In this document: positions 12,371 to 23,284 of the stretch, one piece after another
Numbering within the stretch: position 1 is the stretch's first letter
How the letters are laid out: every line of letters begins with the position of its first letter
The notes under the pieces: model-generated
Seen by the model: the letters and a program-made list of their open reading frames with translations, nothing else
The model's database searches: none
Told to the model about the DNA's origin: nothing
Position numbers and translations under genes: made by a program
NCBI GenBank assembly: GCA_034766995.1
Contig: CM068313.1
Coordinates: forward strand, 29,626,825-29,690,824
Direction of reading: 5' to 3'
DNA: 64,000 nucleotides
Origin: Acanthacorydalis orientalis
Taxonomy: Eukaryota > Arthropoda > Insecta > Megaloptera > Corydalidae

Positions 12371-13848
12371 TTTTTTGTTATTTTTTGTTATTTATTATTA
12401 TCTTATGATATAGAACATTAAAATACGCATCGAACAGTATGAAATTTTTGTAATTTTTTTTACATTTTGGATATTTTAAGCAAGAAAAACGTTTTTTTTT
12501 TGCGGATATTTTGCGGATATTTCGCGGTTTTTGTAACTTTTTCGGTATCCATTATGAACCGATGTTATTTTTGTCTCATTTATGATATAGAACATTAAAA
12601 TAGGCATCGGATAGTATGAAATAGTTGCCACTTTTTTAACATTTTGGATATTTTAGGCATGAAAAACCTTTAATTTCGCGAATTTTTCGCGGTTTTTGTG
12701 ACTTTTTTGGTATCTATTATGAACCGATGTTAATTTTGACTCATGTATGATATAGTATATTAAAATACGCATCGGATAGTATGAAATAGTTGCCATTTTT
12801 ATAGCATTTTGGATCTTTTAGCCATGAAAAACCTTTATTTTTGTTAATTTTTCGCGGTTTTTGTGACTTTTTCGGTATCTATTATAAACCGATGTCAATT
12901 TTGACTCAAGTATGAAATAGAACATTAAATAACGCATAGAACAGTATGAAATAGTTGCTAGTTTTATAACATTTTGGGTATTTTATGAAGGAAAGACTGT
13001 AATTTTTGCTGATTTTTTGCGGTTTTTATGATATTTCCGACATTTATTACGGACAGATATTAATTTAGTCTAGAAATATACATAAAGAATTAAAAGACGA
13101 ATCGACCAGTATTAATTAGTTGCCAAATTATCCTACATATCCACAAAATAAGCAATATCCGTAATATCCACCATATACGAAATATCCACATTATCCGCAA
13201 TATCAAAAAAATGTGATTTTTTGCAGTTTATTTGATATTTCCTTCATATTTTATGGACTGATATTAATTTTAAATAAGATATGATATAGAACAATTATAT
13301 ACGCATCGACCGGTATGAAATAGTTGCCATTTTTAAAACAATTTGGATATTTTATATATTGCGGATATGGCGGATATTGAGGATATGGCGGATATGGTTT
13401 ATTTTGTTGATATGTAGGATATTTTGGTAACTAGTTAATACTGGTCGATTCGTCTTTTAATGCTTTATGTATATTTCTAGACAAAATTAACATCGGTCCA
13501 TAATAAATGTCGGAAATATAGAAAAAACCGCAAAATATCTGCAAAAATTTCCGTTATTCCTTCATAAAAAAAGCAAAATGTTATAAAACCAGCAACTATT
13601 TCATACAGTTCGATGCGTGTTCTCATGTTCTATATCGTAAAAGAGACAAAATTAACATAGATTCATAATTGATACCGAAAAAGTGACAAAAACCGCGAAA
13701 TATCCGCAAAACATCCGCAAAAATAAACGTTTTACTTGCTTAAAATATCCAAAATGTAAAAAAAATGACAAAAATTTCATACTGTTCGATGCGTATTCTC
13801 ATGTTCTATATCATAAGATAATAATAAATACCAAAAATAACTCAAAAA
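12155..13848. repeat. Block 5 of satellite A (short form)
   Basis: The block is 1694 bp, one 186-bp reverse monomer shorter than blocks 4 and 6. Its five-unit core is at 12155-12370 and P2 is centred near 13,277. The left flank reads CCCCCCAAAATCGCATTTC, the plain-monomer version, whereas the right flank keeps the core-specific version, so the outer palindrome is imperfect. Confidence 0.93.
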
Positions 13849-15151
13849 CCCCCCAAAATCGCATTTCTTTGGATTTTGCGGATATGCGGATATGGCGGAT
13901 ACGCAAAAATAAACGTTTTTCTTGCTTAAAATAGCCAAAATGTAAAAAGAATGACAAAAATTTCATACTGTTCGATGCGTATTCTCATGTTCTATATCAT
14001 AAGATAATAATAAATACCAAAAATAACTCAAAAAACCCCCCAAAATCGCATTTCTTTGGATTTTGCGGATATGCGGATATGGCGGATACGCAAAAATAAA
14101 CGTTTTTCTTGCTTAAAATAGCCAAAATGTAAAAAAAATGACAAAAATTTCATACTGTTCGATGCGTATTCTCATGTTCTATATCATAAGATAATAATAA
14201 ATACCAAAAATAACTCAAAAACCCCCCAAAATCGCATTTCTTTGGATTTTGCGGATATGCGGATATGGCGGATACGCAAAAATAAACGTTTTTCTTGCTT
14301 AAAATAGCCAAAATGTAAAAAGAATGACAAAAATTTCATACTGTTCGATGCGTATTCTCATGTTCTATATCATAAGATAATAATAAATACCAAAAATAAC
14401 TCAAAAACCCCCCAAAATCGCATTTCTTTGGATTTTGCGGATATGCGGATATGGCGGATACGCAAAAATAAACGTTTTTCTTGCTTAAAATAGCCAAAAT
14501 GTAAAAAAAATGACAAAAATTTCATACTGTTCGATGCGTATTCTCATGTTCTATATCATAAGATAATAATAAATACCAAAAATAACTCAAAAACCCCCCA
14601 AAATCGCATTTCTTTGGATTTTGCGGATATGCGGATATGGCGGATACGCAAAAATAAACGTTTTTCTTGCTTAAAATAGCCAAAATGTAAAAAAAATGAC
14701 AAAAATTTCATACTGTTCGATGCGTATTCTCATGTTCTATATCATAAGATAATAATAAATACCAAAAATAACTCCAAAACCCCCCAAAATCGCATTTCTT
14801 TGGATTTTGCGGATATGCGGATATGGCGGATACGCAAAAATAAACGTTTTTCTTGCTTAAAATAGCCAAAATGTAAAAAAAATGACAAAAATTTCATACT
14901 GTTCGATGCGTATTCTCATGTTCTATATCATAAGATAATAATAAATACCAAAAATAACTCAAAAACCCCCCAAAATCGCATTTTTTTGGATTTTGCGGAT
15001 ATGCGGATATGGCGGATACGCAAAAATAAACGTTTTTCTTGCTTAAAATAGCCAAAATGTAAAAAAAATGACAAAAATTTCATACTGTTCGATGCGTATT
15101 CTCATGTTCTATATCATAAGATAATAATAAATACCAAAAATAACTCAAAAA
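13849..15151 (+). repeat. Seven-step run of 186-bp monomers
   Basis: Anchors run from 13849 to 15152. One step is 187 bp because of an extra A before the C-tract near 14,035. AAAAAGAATG markers occur in the monomers at 13849 and 14222. The monomer at 14780 has CTCCAAAAC in place of CTCAAAAAC. Confidence 0.95.
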
Positions 15152-15367
15152 CCCCCAAAAATCGCATTTTTTTGGATTTTGCGGATATGCGGATATGGCG
15201 GATATTGCGGATACGGCGGATATCGTATCCGCGGCGGATATCATATCCGCGGCGGGTATCATATCCGCGGCGGGTATCATATCCGCGGCGGATATCATAT
15301 CCGCCATATCCGCGTATCCGCCATATCCGCATATCCGCAAAATCCAAAAAAATGCGATTTTTGGGGG
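15152..15367. repeat. P1 core, 5 x 18-bp units
   Basis: The 216-bp core has the same unit order as core 1 and near-perfect outer arms. Confidence 0.95.
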
Positions 15368-17030
15368 TTTTTTGTTATTTTTTGTTATTTATTATTATCT
15401 TATGATATAGAACATTAAAATACGCATCGAACAGTATGAAATTTTTGTAATTTTTTTTACATTTTGGATATTTTAAGCAAGAAAAACGTTTATTTTTGCG
15501 TATCCGCCATATCCGCATATCCGCAAAATCCAAAGAAATGCGATTTTGGGGGGTTTTTGAGTTATTTTTGGTATTTATTATTATCTTATGATATAGAACA
15601 TGAGAATACGCATCGAACAGTATGAAATTTTTGTCATTTTTTTTACATTTTGGCTATTTTAAGCAAGAAAAACGTTTTTTTTTGCGGATATTTTGCGGAT
15701 ATTTCGAGGTTTTTGTAACTTTTTCGGTATCCATTATGAACCGATGTTATTTTTGTCTCATTTATGATATAGAACATTAAAATAGGCATCGGATAGTATG
15801 AAATAGTTGCCACTTTTTTAACATTTTGGATATTTTAGGCATGTAAAACCTTTAATTTCGCGAATTTTTCGCGGTTTTTGTGACTTTTTTGGTATCTATT
15901 ATGAACCGATGTTAATTTTGACTCATGTATGATATAGTATATTAAAATACGCATCGGATAGTATGAAATAGTTGCCATTTTTATAGCATTTTGGATCTTT
16001 TAGCCATGAAAAACCTTTATTTTTGTTAATTTTTCGCGGTTTTTGTGACTTTTTCGGTATCTATTATAAACCGATGTCAATTTTGACTCAAGTATGAAAT
16101 AGAACATTAAATAACGCATAGAACAGTATGAAATAGTTGCTAGTTTTATAACATTTTGGGTATTTTATGAAGGAAAGACTGTAATTTTTGCTGATTTTTT
16201 GCGGTTTTTATGATATTTCCGACATTTATTACGGACAGATATTAATTTAGTCTAGAAATATACATAAAGAATTAAAAGACGAATCGACCAGTATTAATTA
16301 GTTGCCAAATTATCCTACATATCCACAAAATAAGCAATATCCGTAATATCCACCATATACGAAATATCCACATTATCCGCAATATCAAAAAAATGTGATT
16401 TTTTGCAGTTTATTTGATATTTCCTTCATATTTTAAGGACTGATATTAATTTTAAATAAGATATGATATAGAACAATTATATACGCATCGACCGGTATGA
16501 AATAGTTGCCATTTTTAAAACAATTTGGATATTTTATATATTGCGGATATGGCGGATATTGAGGATATGGCGGATATGGTTTATTTTGTTGATATGTAGG
16601 ATATTTTGGTAACTAGTTAATACTGGTCGATTCGTCTTTTAATGCTTTATGTATATTTCTAGACAAAATTAACATCGGTCCATAATAAATGTCGGAAATA
16701 TCAAAAAAACCGCAAAATATCTGCAAAAATTTCCGTTATTCCTTCATAAAAAAAGCAAAATGTTATAAAACCAGCAACTATTTCATACAGTTCGATGCGT
16801 GTTCTCATGTTCTATATCGTAAAAGAGACAAAATTAACATAGATTCATAATTGATACCGAAAAAGTGACAAAAACCGCGAAATATCCGCAAAACATCCGC
16901 AAAAATAAACGTTTTACTTGCTTAAAATATCCAAAATGTAAAAAAAATGACAAAAATTTCATACTGTTCGATGCGTATTCTCATGTTCTATATTATAAGA
17001 TAATAATAAATACCAAAAATAACTCAAAAA
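15152..17030. repeat. Block 6 of satellite A
   Basis: The block is 1879 bp, identical in length to block 1, with a five-unit core at 15152-15367 and two reverse monomers. P2 is centred near 16,459. Private changes include TTTCGAGGT near 15,704, where TTTCGCGGT is usual. Confidence 0.93.
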
Positions 17031-17960
17031 CCCCCCAAAATCGCATTTCTTTGGATTTTGCGGATATGCGGATATGGCGGATACGCAAAAATAAACGTTT
17101 TTCTTGCTTAAAATAGCCAAAATGTAAAAAGAATGACAAAAATTTCATACTGTTCGATGCGTATTCTCATGTTCTATATCATAAGATAATAATAAATACC
17201 AAAAATAACTCAAAAACCCCCCAAAATCGCATTTCTTTGGATTTTGCGGATATGCGGATATGGCGGATACGCAAAAATAAACGTTTTTCTTGCTTAAAAT
17301 AGCCAAAATGTAAAAAAAATGACAAAAATTTCATACTGTTCGATGCGTATTCTCATGTTCTATATCATAAGATAATAATAAATACCAAAAATAACTCAAA
17401 AACCCCCCAAAATCGCATTTCTTTGGATTTTGCGGATATGCGGATATGGCGGATACGCAAAAATAAACGTTTTTCTTGCTTAAAATAGCCAAAATGTAAA
17501 AAAAATGACAAAAATTTCATACTGTTCGATGCGTATTCTCATGTTCTATATCATAAGATAATAATAAATACCAAAAATAACTCAAAAACCCCCCAAAATC
17601 GCATTTCTTTGGATTTTGCGGATATGCGGATATGGCGGATACGCAAAAATAAACGTTTTTCTTGCTTAAAATAGCCAAAATGTAAAAAAAATGACAAAAA
17701 TTTCATACTGTTCGATGCGTATTCTCATGTTCTATATCATAACATAATAATAAATACCAAAAATAACTCAAAAACCCCCCAAAATCGCATTTCTTTGGAT
17801 TTTGCGGATATGCGGATATGGCGGATACGCAAAAATAAACGTTTTTCTTGCTTAAAATATCCAAAATGTAAAAAAAATGACAAAAATTTCATACTGTTCG
17901 ATGCGTATTCTCATGTTCTATATCATAAGATAATAATAAATACCAAAAATAACTCAAAAA
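17031..17960 (+). repeat. Five-step run of 186-bp monomers
   Basis: Anchors lie at 17031, 17217, 17403, 17589, 17775 and 17961. The last monomer has the AAAATATCC variant also seen at 11225. Its frame runs through into the following core, which explains a spurious 139-codon open frame at 17,795-18,214. Confidence 0.96.
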
Positions 17961-18176
17961 CCCCCAAAAATCGCATTTTTTTGGATTTTGCGGATATGCG
18001 GATATGGCGGATATTGCGGATACGGCGGATATCGTATCCGCGGCGGATATCATATCCGCGGCGGGTATCATATCCGCGGCGGGTATCATATCCGCGGCGG
18101 ATATCATATCCGCCATATCCGCGTATCCGCCATATCCGCATATCCGCAAAATCCAAAAAAATGCGATTTTTGGGGG
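17961..18176. repeat. P1 core, 5 x 18-bp units
   Basis: The 216-bp core is identical in layout to core 1. Confidence 0.95.
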
Positions 18177-19839
18177 TTTTTTGTTATTTTTTGTTATTTA
18201 TTATTATCTTATGATATAGAACATTAAAATACGCATCGAACAGTATGAAATTTTTGTAATTTTTTTTACATTTTGGATATTTTAAGCAAGAAAAACGTTT
18301 ATTTTTGCGTATCCGCCATATCCGCATATCCGCAAAATCCAAAGAAATGCGATTTTGGGGGGTTTTTGAGTTATTTTTGGTATTTATTATTATCTTATGA
18401 TATAGAACATGAGAATACGCATCGAACAGTATGAAATTTTTGTCATTTTTTTTACATTTTGGCTATTTTAAGCAAGAAAAACGTTTTTTTTTGCGGATAT
18501 TTTGCGGATATTTCGCGGTTTTTGTAACTTTTTCGGTATCCATTATGAACCGATGTTATTTTTGTCTCATTTATGATATAGAACATTAAAATAGGCATCG
18601 GATAGTATGAAATAGTTGCCACTTTTTTAACATTTTGGATATTTTAGGCATGAAAAACCTTTAATTTCGCGAATTTTTCGCGGTTTTTGTGACTTTTTTG
18701 GTATCTATTATGAACCGATGTTAATTTTGACTCATGTATGATATAGTATATTAAAATACGCATCGGATAGTATGAAATAGTTGCCATTTTTATAGCATTT
18801 TGGATCTTTTAGCCATGAAAAACCTTTATTTTTGTTAATTTTTCGCGGTTTTTGTGACTTTTTCGGTATCTATTATAAACCGATGTCAATTTTGACTCAA
18901 GTATGAAATAGAACATTAAATAACGCATAGAACAGTATGAAATAGTTGCTAGTTTTATAACATTTTGGGTATTTTATGAAGGAAAGACTGTAATTTTTGC
19001 TGATTTTTTGCGGTTTTTATGATATTTCCGACATTTATTACGGACAGATATTAATTTAGTCTAGAAATATACATAAAGAATTAAAAGACGAATCGACCAG
19101 TATTAATTAGTTGCCAAATTATCCTACATATCCACAAAATAAGCAATATCCGTAATATCCACCATATACGAAATATCCACATTATCCGCAATATCAAAAA
19201 AATGTGATTTTTTGCAGTTTATTTGATATTTCCTACATTTTTTATGGACTGATATTAATTTTAAATAAGATATCATATAGAACAATTATATACGCATCGA
19301 CCGGTATGAAAAAGTTGCCATTTTTAAAACAATTTGGATATTTTATATATTGCGGATATGGCGGATATTGAGGATATGGCGGATATGGTTTATTTTGTTG
19401 ATATGCTAGATATTTTGGTAACTAGTTAATACTGGTCGATTCGTCTTTTAATGCTTTATGTATATTTCTAGACAAAATTAACATCGGTTCATAATAAATG
19501 TCGGAAATATCAAAAAAACCGCAAAATATCTGCAAAAATTTCCGTTATTCCTTCATAAAAAAAGCAAAATGTTATAAAACCAGCAACTATTTCATACAGT
19601 TCGATGCGTGTTCTCATGTTCTATATCGTAAAAGAGACAAAATTAACATAGATTCATAATTGATACCGAAAAAGTGACAAAAACCGCGAAATATCCGCAA
19701 AACATCCGCAAAAATAAACGTTTTACTTGCTTAAAATATACAAAATGTAAAAAAAATAACAAAAATTTCATACTGTTCGATGCGTATTCTCATGTTCTAT
19801 ATCATAAGATAATAATAAATACCAAAAATAACTCAAAAA
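17961..19839. repeat. Block 7 of satellite A
   Basis: The block is 1879 bp, with a five-unit core at 17961-18176 and two reverse monomers. P2 is centred near 19,268. Its right half carries more private substitutions than earlier blocks (for example TATCATATAG and GATATGCTAG near P2), and it abuts the terminal inverted block with no spacer monomers. Confidence 0.92.
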
Positions 19840-20007
19840 CCCCCAAAAATCGCATTTTTTTGGAATTTCCGGATATGCGGATATGGCGGATATTGCGGAT
19901 ATCATATCCGCGGCGGATATCATATCCGCGGCGGATATCATATCCGCCATATCCGCGTATCCGCCATATCCGCAATCCGCAAAATCCAAAAAAATGCGAT
20001 TTTTGGG
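19840..20007. repeat. P1 core, 3 x 18-bp units, at the mirror centre
   Basis: The 168-bp core has three perfect dyad units. It lacks the GCGGATACG step on its left side. Its left flank has a GGAATTTCC change where other cores have GGATTTTGC. The centre near 19,924 is the axis of the terminal inverted repeat. Confidence 0.92.
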
Positions 20008-21620
20008 TTTTTTTTGTTATTTTTTGTTATTTATTATTATCTTATGATATAGAACATTGAAATACGTATCGAACAGTATGAAATTTTTGTAATTTTTTTT
20101 ACATTTTGGATATTTTAAGCAAGAAAAACTTTTTTTTTTGCGGATATTTTGCGGATATTTCGCGGTTTTTGTGACTCTTTCGGTATCAATTATGAACCTA
20201 TGTTAATTTTGTCTCTTTTGCGATATAGAACATGAAATTACGCATCGAACAGTATGAAATGGTTGCTAGTTTTATAACATTTTGCTTATTTTATGAAGGA
20301 ATAACGGAAATTTTTGCAGATATTTTGAGGTTTTTTTGATATTTCCGACATTTATTATGGACCGATGTTAATTTTGTCTAGAAATATACATAAAGCCTTA
20401 AAAGACGAATCGACCAGTATTAACTACTTACCACAATATCCTACATATCAACAAAATAAACCATATCCGCAATATCCGCCATATCCTCAATATCCGCCAT
20501 ATCCGCAATATATAAAATATCCAAATTGTTTCAAAAATGGCAACTATTTCATACCGGTCGATCCGTATATAATTGTTCTATATGATCTTATTTAAAACCA
20601 ATATCATTCCATAAAAATGTAGGAGATATCAAATAAACTGCAAAAAATCACATTTTTTTGATATTGCGGTTATTGCGGATATTGCGGATAATGCGGATAT
20701 TTCGTATATGTTGGATATTGCGGATATTGCTTGTTTTGTGGATATATAGGATAATTTGGCAACTAATTAATACTGGTCGATTCGTATTTTAATGCTTTAT
20801 GTATATTACTAGACAAAATTAAAATCTGTCCGTAATAAATGTCGGAAATATCAAAAAACCCGCAAAAAATCCGCAAAAATTACAGTTTTTTCTTCATAAA
20901 ATATCCAAAATGTTATAAAACTAGCAACTTTTTCATACTGTTCTATGCGTTATTTATTGTTCTATTTCATACTTGAGTCATAATTGACATCTGTTTATAA
21001 TAGATACCGTAAGTCACAAAAACCGCGAAAAATTAACAAAAATAAAGGTTTTTCATGCCTAAAATATCCAAAATGTTACAAAAATGCCAACTATTTCATA
21101 CTATCCGATGCGTATTTTAATGCATTATATCATAAATGAGTCAAAATTAACATCGGTTCATAATAGATACCAAAACGTCACAAAAACCGCAAAAAATTCG
21201 CGAAAATAAAGGTTTTTTATGCCTAAAATATCCAAAATGTTATAAAAATGGCAACTATTTCATACTGTCCGATGCGTATTTTAATGTACTATATCATGTA
21301 TGAGTCAAAATTAACATCGGTTTATAATGAATACCGAAAAAGTTACAAAAACCGCGAAATATCCGCTAAATATCAGCAAAAATAAACGTTTTTCTTGCTT
21401 AAAATATCCAAAATGTAAAAAAACTGACAAAAATTTCATACTGTACGATGCGTATTCTAATGTTCTATATCATAAGATAATAGTAAATACCAAAAATAAC
21501 TAAAAAACCGCCAAAAACGCATTTTTTGGATTTTGCGGATATACGGATATGGCGGATATGGCGGATATCATTACCACCATATCCGCCATATCCGCAATAT
21601 CCGCCATATCCGCCGTTTTT
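19840..21620. repeat. Terminal block 8: diverged mirror image of block 7
   Basis: After a short core (19840-20007), the sequence runs as the reverse complement of block 7. Its own P2 is centred near 20,595, where the mirror of 19,268 is expected. It is followed by + copies of the 165-bp arm monomers (20,940-21,500) and a degenerate core-like dyad at about 21,517-21,616. Identity to block 7 is visibly lower than between other blocks. An open frame of 76 codons at 20,365-20,595, rich in Pro/Tyr/Gln, is a translation of the ATATCCGCC repeats and is not a gene. Confidence 0.88.
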
Positions 21621-23105
21621 CTTTCAAAATTAGGCTTTTTTGGAAGATAATCGAATCGAATTGCACACCACGCGATAGATAATTTTAAGTCGCATCTAAC
21701 GATGTACGATATTAGCCGTTTCGCACGTAATTTCGACTACTTATAGCAAAAAAACCGGTTGAAAAACCGGTTTTTCGGGCAAAATTAGGCTTTTTTGGAA
21801 GACAATCGAATCGAATTAAACACCACGAGATAGATACTTTTAAGACGCAACTAACGATGTGCGATATTAGCCGTTTCGCACTTAATTTCGACTACTTATG
21901 ACCGAAAAACTGGTTGAAAAACGGGCTTTCCGAGTAAAATAAGGCTTTTTTGGAAGATAATCGAATCGAATTGCACACCACGCGATAGATAATTTTAAGA
22001 CGCATCTAACGATGTGCGATATTAGCCGTTTCGCAATTAATTTCGACTACTTATGACCGAAGAACTGGTTGAAAAATAGTTTTTTGAGCATAGTTAAGTC
22101 TTCTTGGAAAATAATCGAATCGAACGGCACAGAACGTGATAGATAATTTTAAGACGCATCTAACGAAGTGCGATATGTGCCGTTTCGCACTTAATTTCGA
22201 CTATTTATAGCCGAAAAACTGATTGAAAAATGGGTTTTTTGGGCAAATTTAGGTCTTTATGGAAAATAAACGAATCGAATTGCATACCACGTGTTAGATA
22301 ATTTTAAGACGCATCTAACGATGTGCGATATTAGCCGTTTCGCACTTACTTTCGACTATTTATAATCGAAAACTGGTTAAAAAATGGGTTTTTTGGGCAA
22401 AATTAGGTCTTTATGGAAAATAAACGAATCGAGTGGCATACCACGTGATAGACAATTTAAGACACATATAACGAAGTGCGATCTTAACCGTTTTGCACTT
22501 AAATTCGACTTATTATAGCCGAAAAACTGGTTGAAAAATTGTTTTTTTTGGGTAAAATTGAGTCTTTTTGGACAATAATCGAATCGAATTGGATATCACG
22601 TGGTAGATAATTTCATGACGCATCTAACGGTATGCGCTATTAGGCGTTTCGCACTTTCTTTTGACCACTTATATCAAAATGAGCCTTTTTCGGAAAATAA
22701 TTCAATCGAATTGCACGCTACGTGATAAATTATTTTTAGACGCATTTAATCATTTATGATATTAGCCGTATCGCATTTCATTTCGACTACTTATAGCTAA
22801 TTTATAAATGGTTTTTATGACAAAATGAAATTTTTTGGAAAATAATTCTATCGAATTGCACACCGTGTAATATATAATTTCAAGACACATCTAATCATGC
22901 ACAATATTAGCCGTTTCGCTGTTAATTTTAATGAGTCATAGCCTAATTTGGGTTTTTTGGTCAAAACTAGACCTATTTGAAAAAAAATTTATTGTAATTG
23001 AACACCACATGATAGATAATTTTGAGATGTATTTAACTATGTATGATATTAACTGTTTCGCAAGTAATTTCAACTACTTCTAGTCAATAAACAAAAATAT
23101 TCAAG
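21621..23105. repeat. Satellite family B, about 155-bp monomer, about 10 copies
   Basis: The anchor AGGCTTTTTTGGAAGATAAT or its variants occurs at 21632, 21787, 21942, 22097, 22251, 22405, 22561, 22682, 22828 and 22970. Steps are 155, 155, 155, 154, 154 and 156, then shortened by deletions. Other conserved parts are ATCGAATCGAA, CACGTGATAGATAATTTTAAGACGCATCTAACGA in pieces, GCGATATTAGCCGTTTCGCA and TTTCGACTACTTAT. Copies decay steadily from left to right. I see no clear similarity to family A, and I do not recognise the family. Confidence 0.92.
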
Positions 23106-23284
23106 ACATTGTTGCTTTAGATATTACTTTCTACCAATGCTCTATAATCTTCTTATGGTAATATATTTGATCATTTATATTTGTATCACTTATAAGCTAA
23201 TATACATTAATGCAGAAAAAGTCTTCACTTCTTATTTTGGGATTTGAACACAAGACATGATAAATTCATTTGACAAGATATTGC
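23106..23284. other. Unassigned spacer between satellites
   Basis: About 180 bp of AT-rich sequence fits neither the family B nor the family A consensus by eye. It could be a fully decayed monomer. No ORF or other signal is seen. Confidence 0.5.

Larger units (their letters stand above)
1..21620. repeat. Satellite family A higher-order array
   Basis: Seen directly: the CCCCC(C) tract that marks each 186-bp monomer recurs at 6, 192, 378, 564, 750, 936, 1122 and 1308, an exact 186-bp period. The same monomer fills the array in runs, interrupted by eight composite inverted blocks that start at 1308, 4303, 6704, 8787, 12155, 15152, 17961 and 19840. Within a run, copies differ by only a base or two. 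The array is cut by the left window edge, so its full size is unknown. All open frames here come from the repeat: they recur in every copy, on both strands and in several frames at once. Known biology: homogeneous arrays of nucleosome-scale monomers with higher-order structure are typical of centromeric and pericentromeric heterochromatin. That this one is centromeric is inference only. Confidence 0.97.

Noticed and set aside
1236..20060. Dozens of 63-139-codon open frames in the satellite, repeated on both strands
   Set aside because: They are identical in every copy and open in several frames of both strands at once. Their lengths change in steps of six codons with the 18-bp unit, so they are repeat translations, not genes.
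20365..20595. Pro/Tyr/Gln-rich 76-codon frame
   Set aside because: It reads through ATATCCGCC-type repeats of the mirrored P2. The corresponding frame in the other blocks is broken.
1..21620. CRISPR-like array
   Set aside because: Direct repeats are 186 bp with no short constant repeats and unique spacers. The sequence context is eukaryotic satellite.
1..21620. CENP-B box in the satellite
   Set aside because: The TTCG....A..CGGG core is not present in the monomer or core. Only TTCGATGCG resembles its first half.
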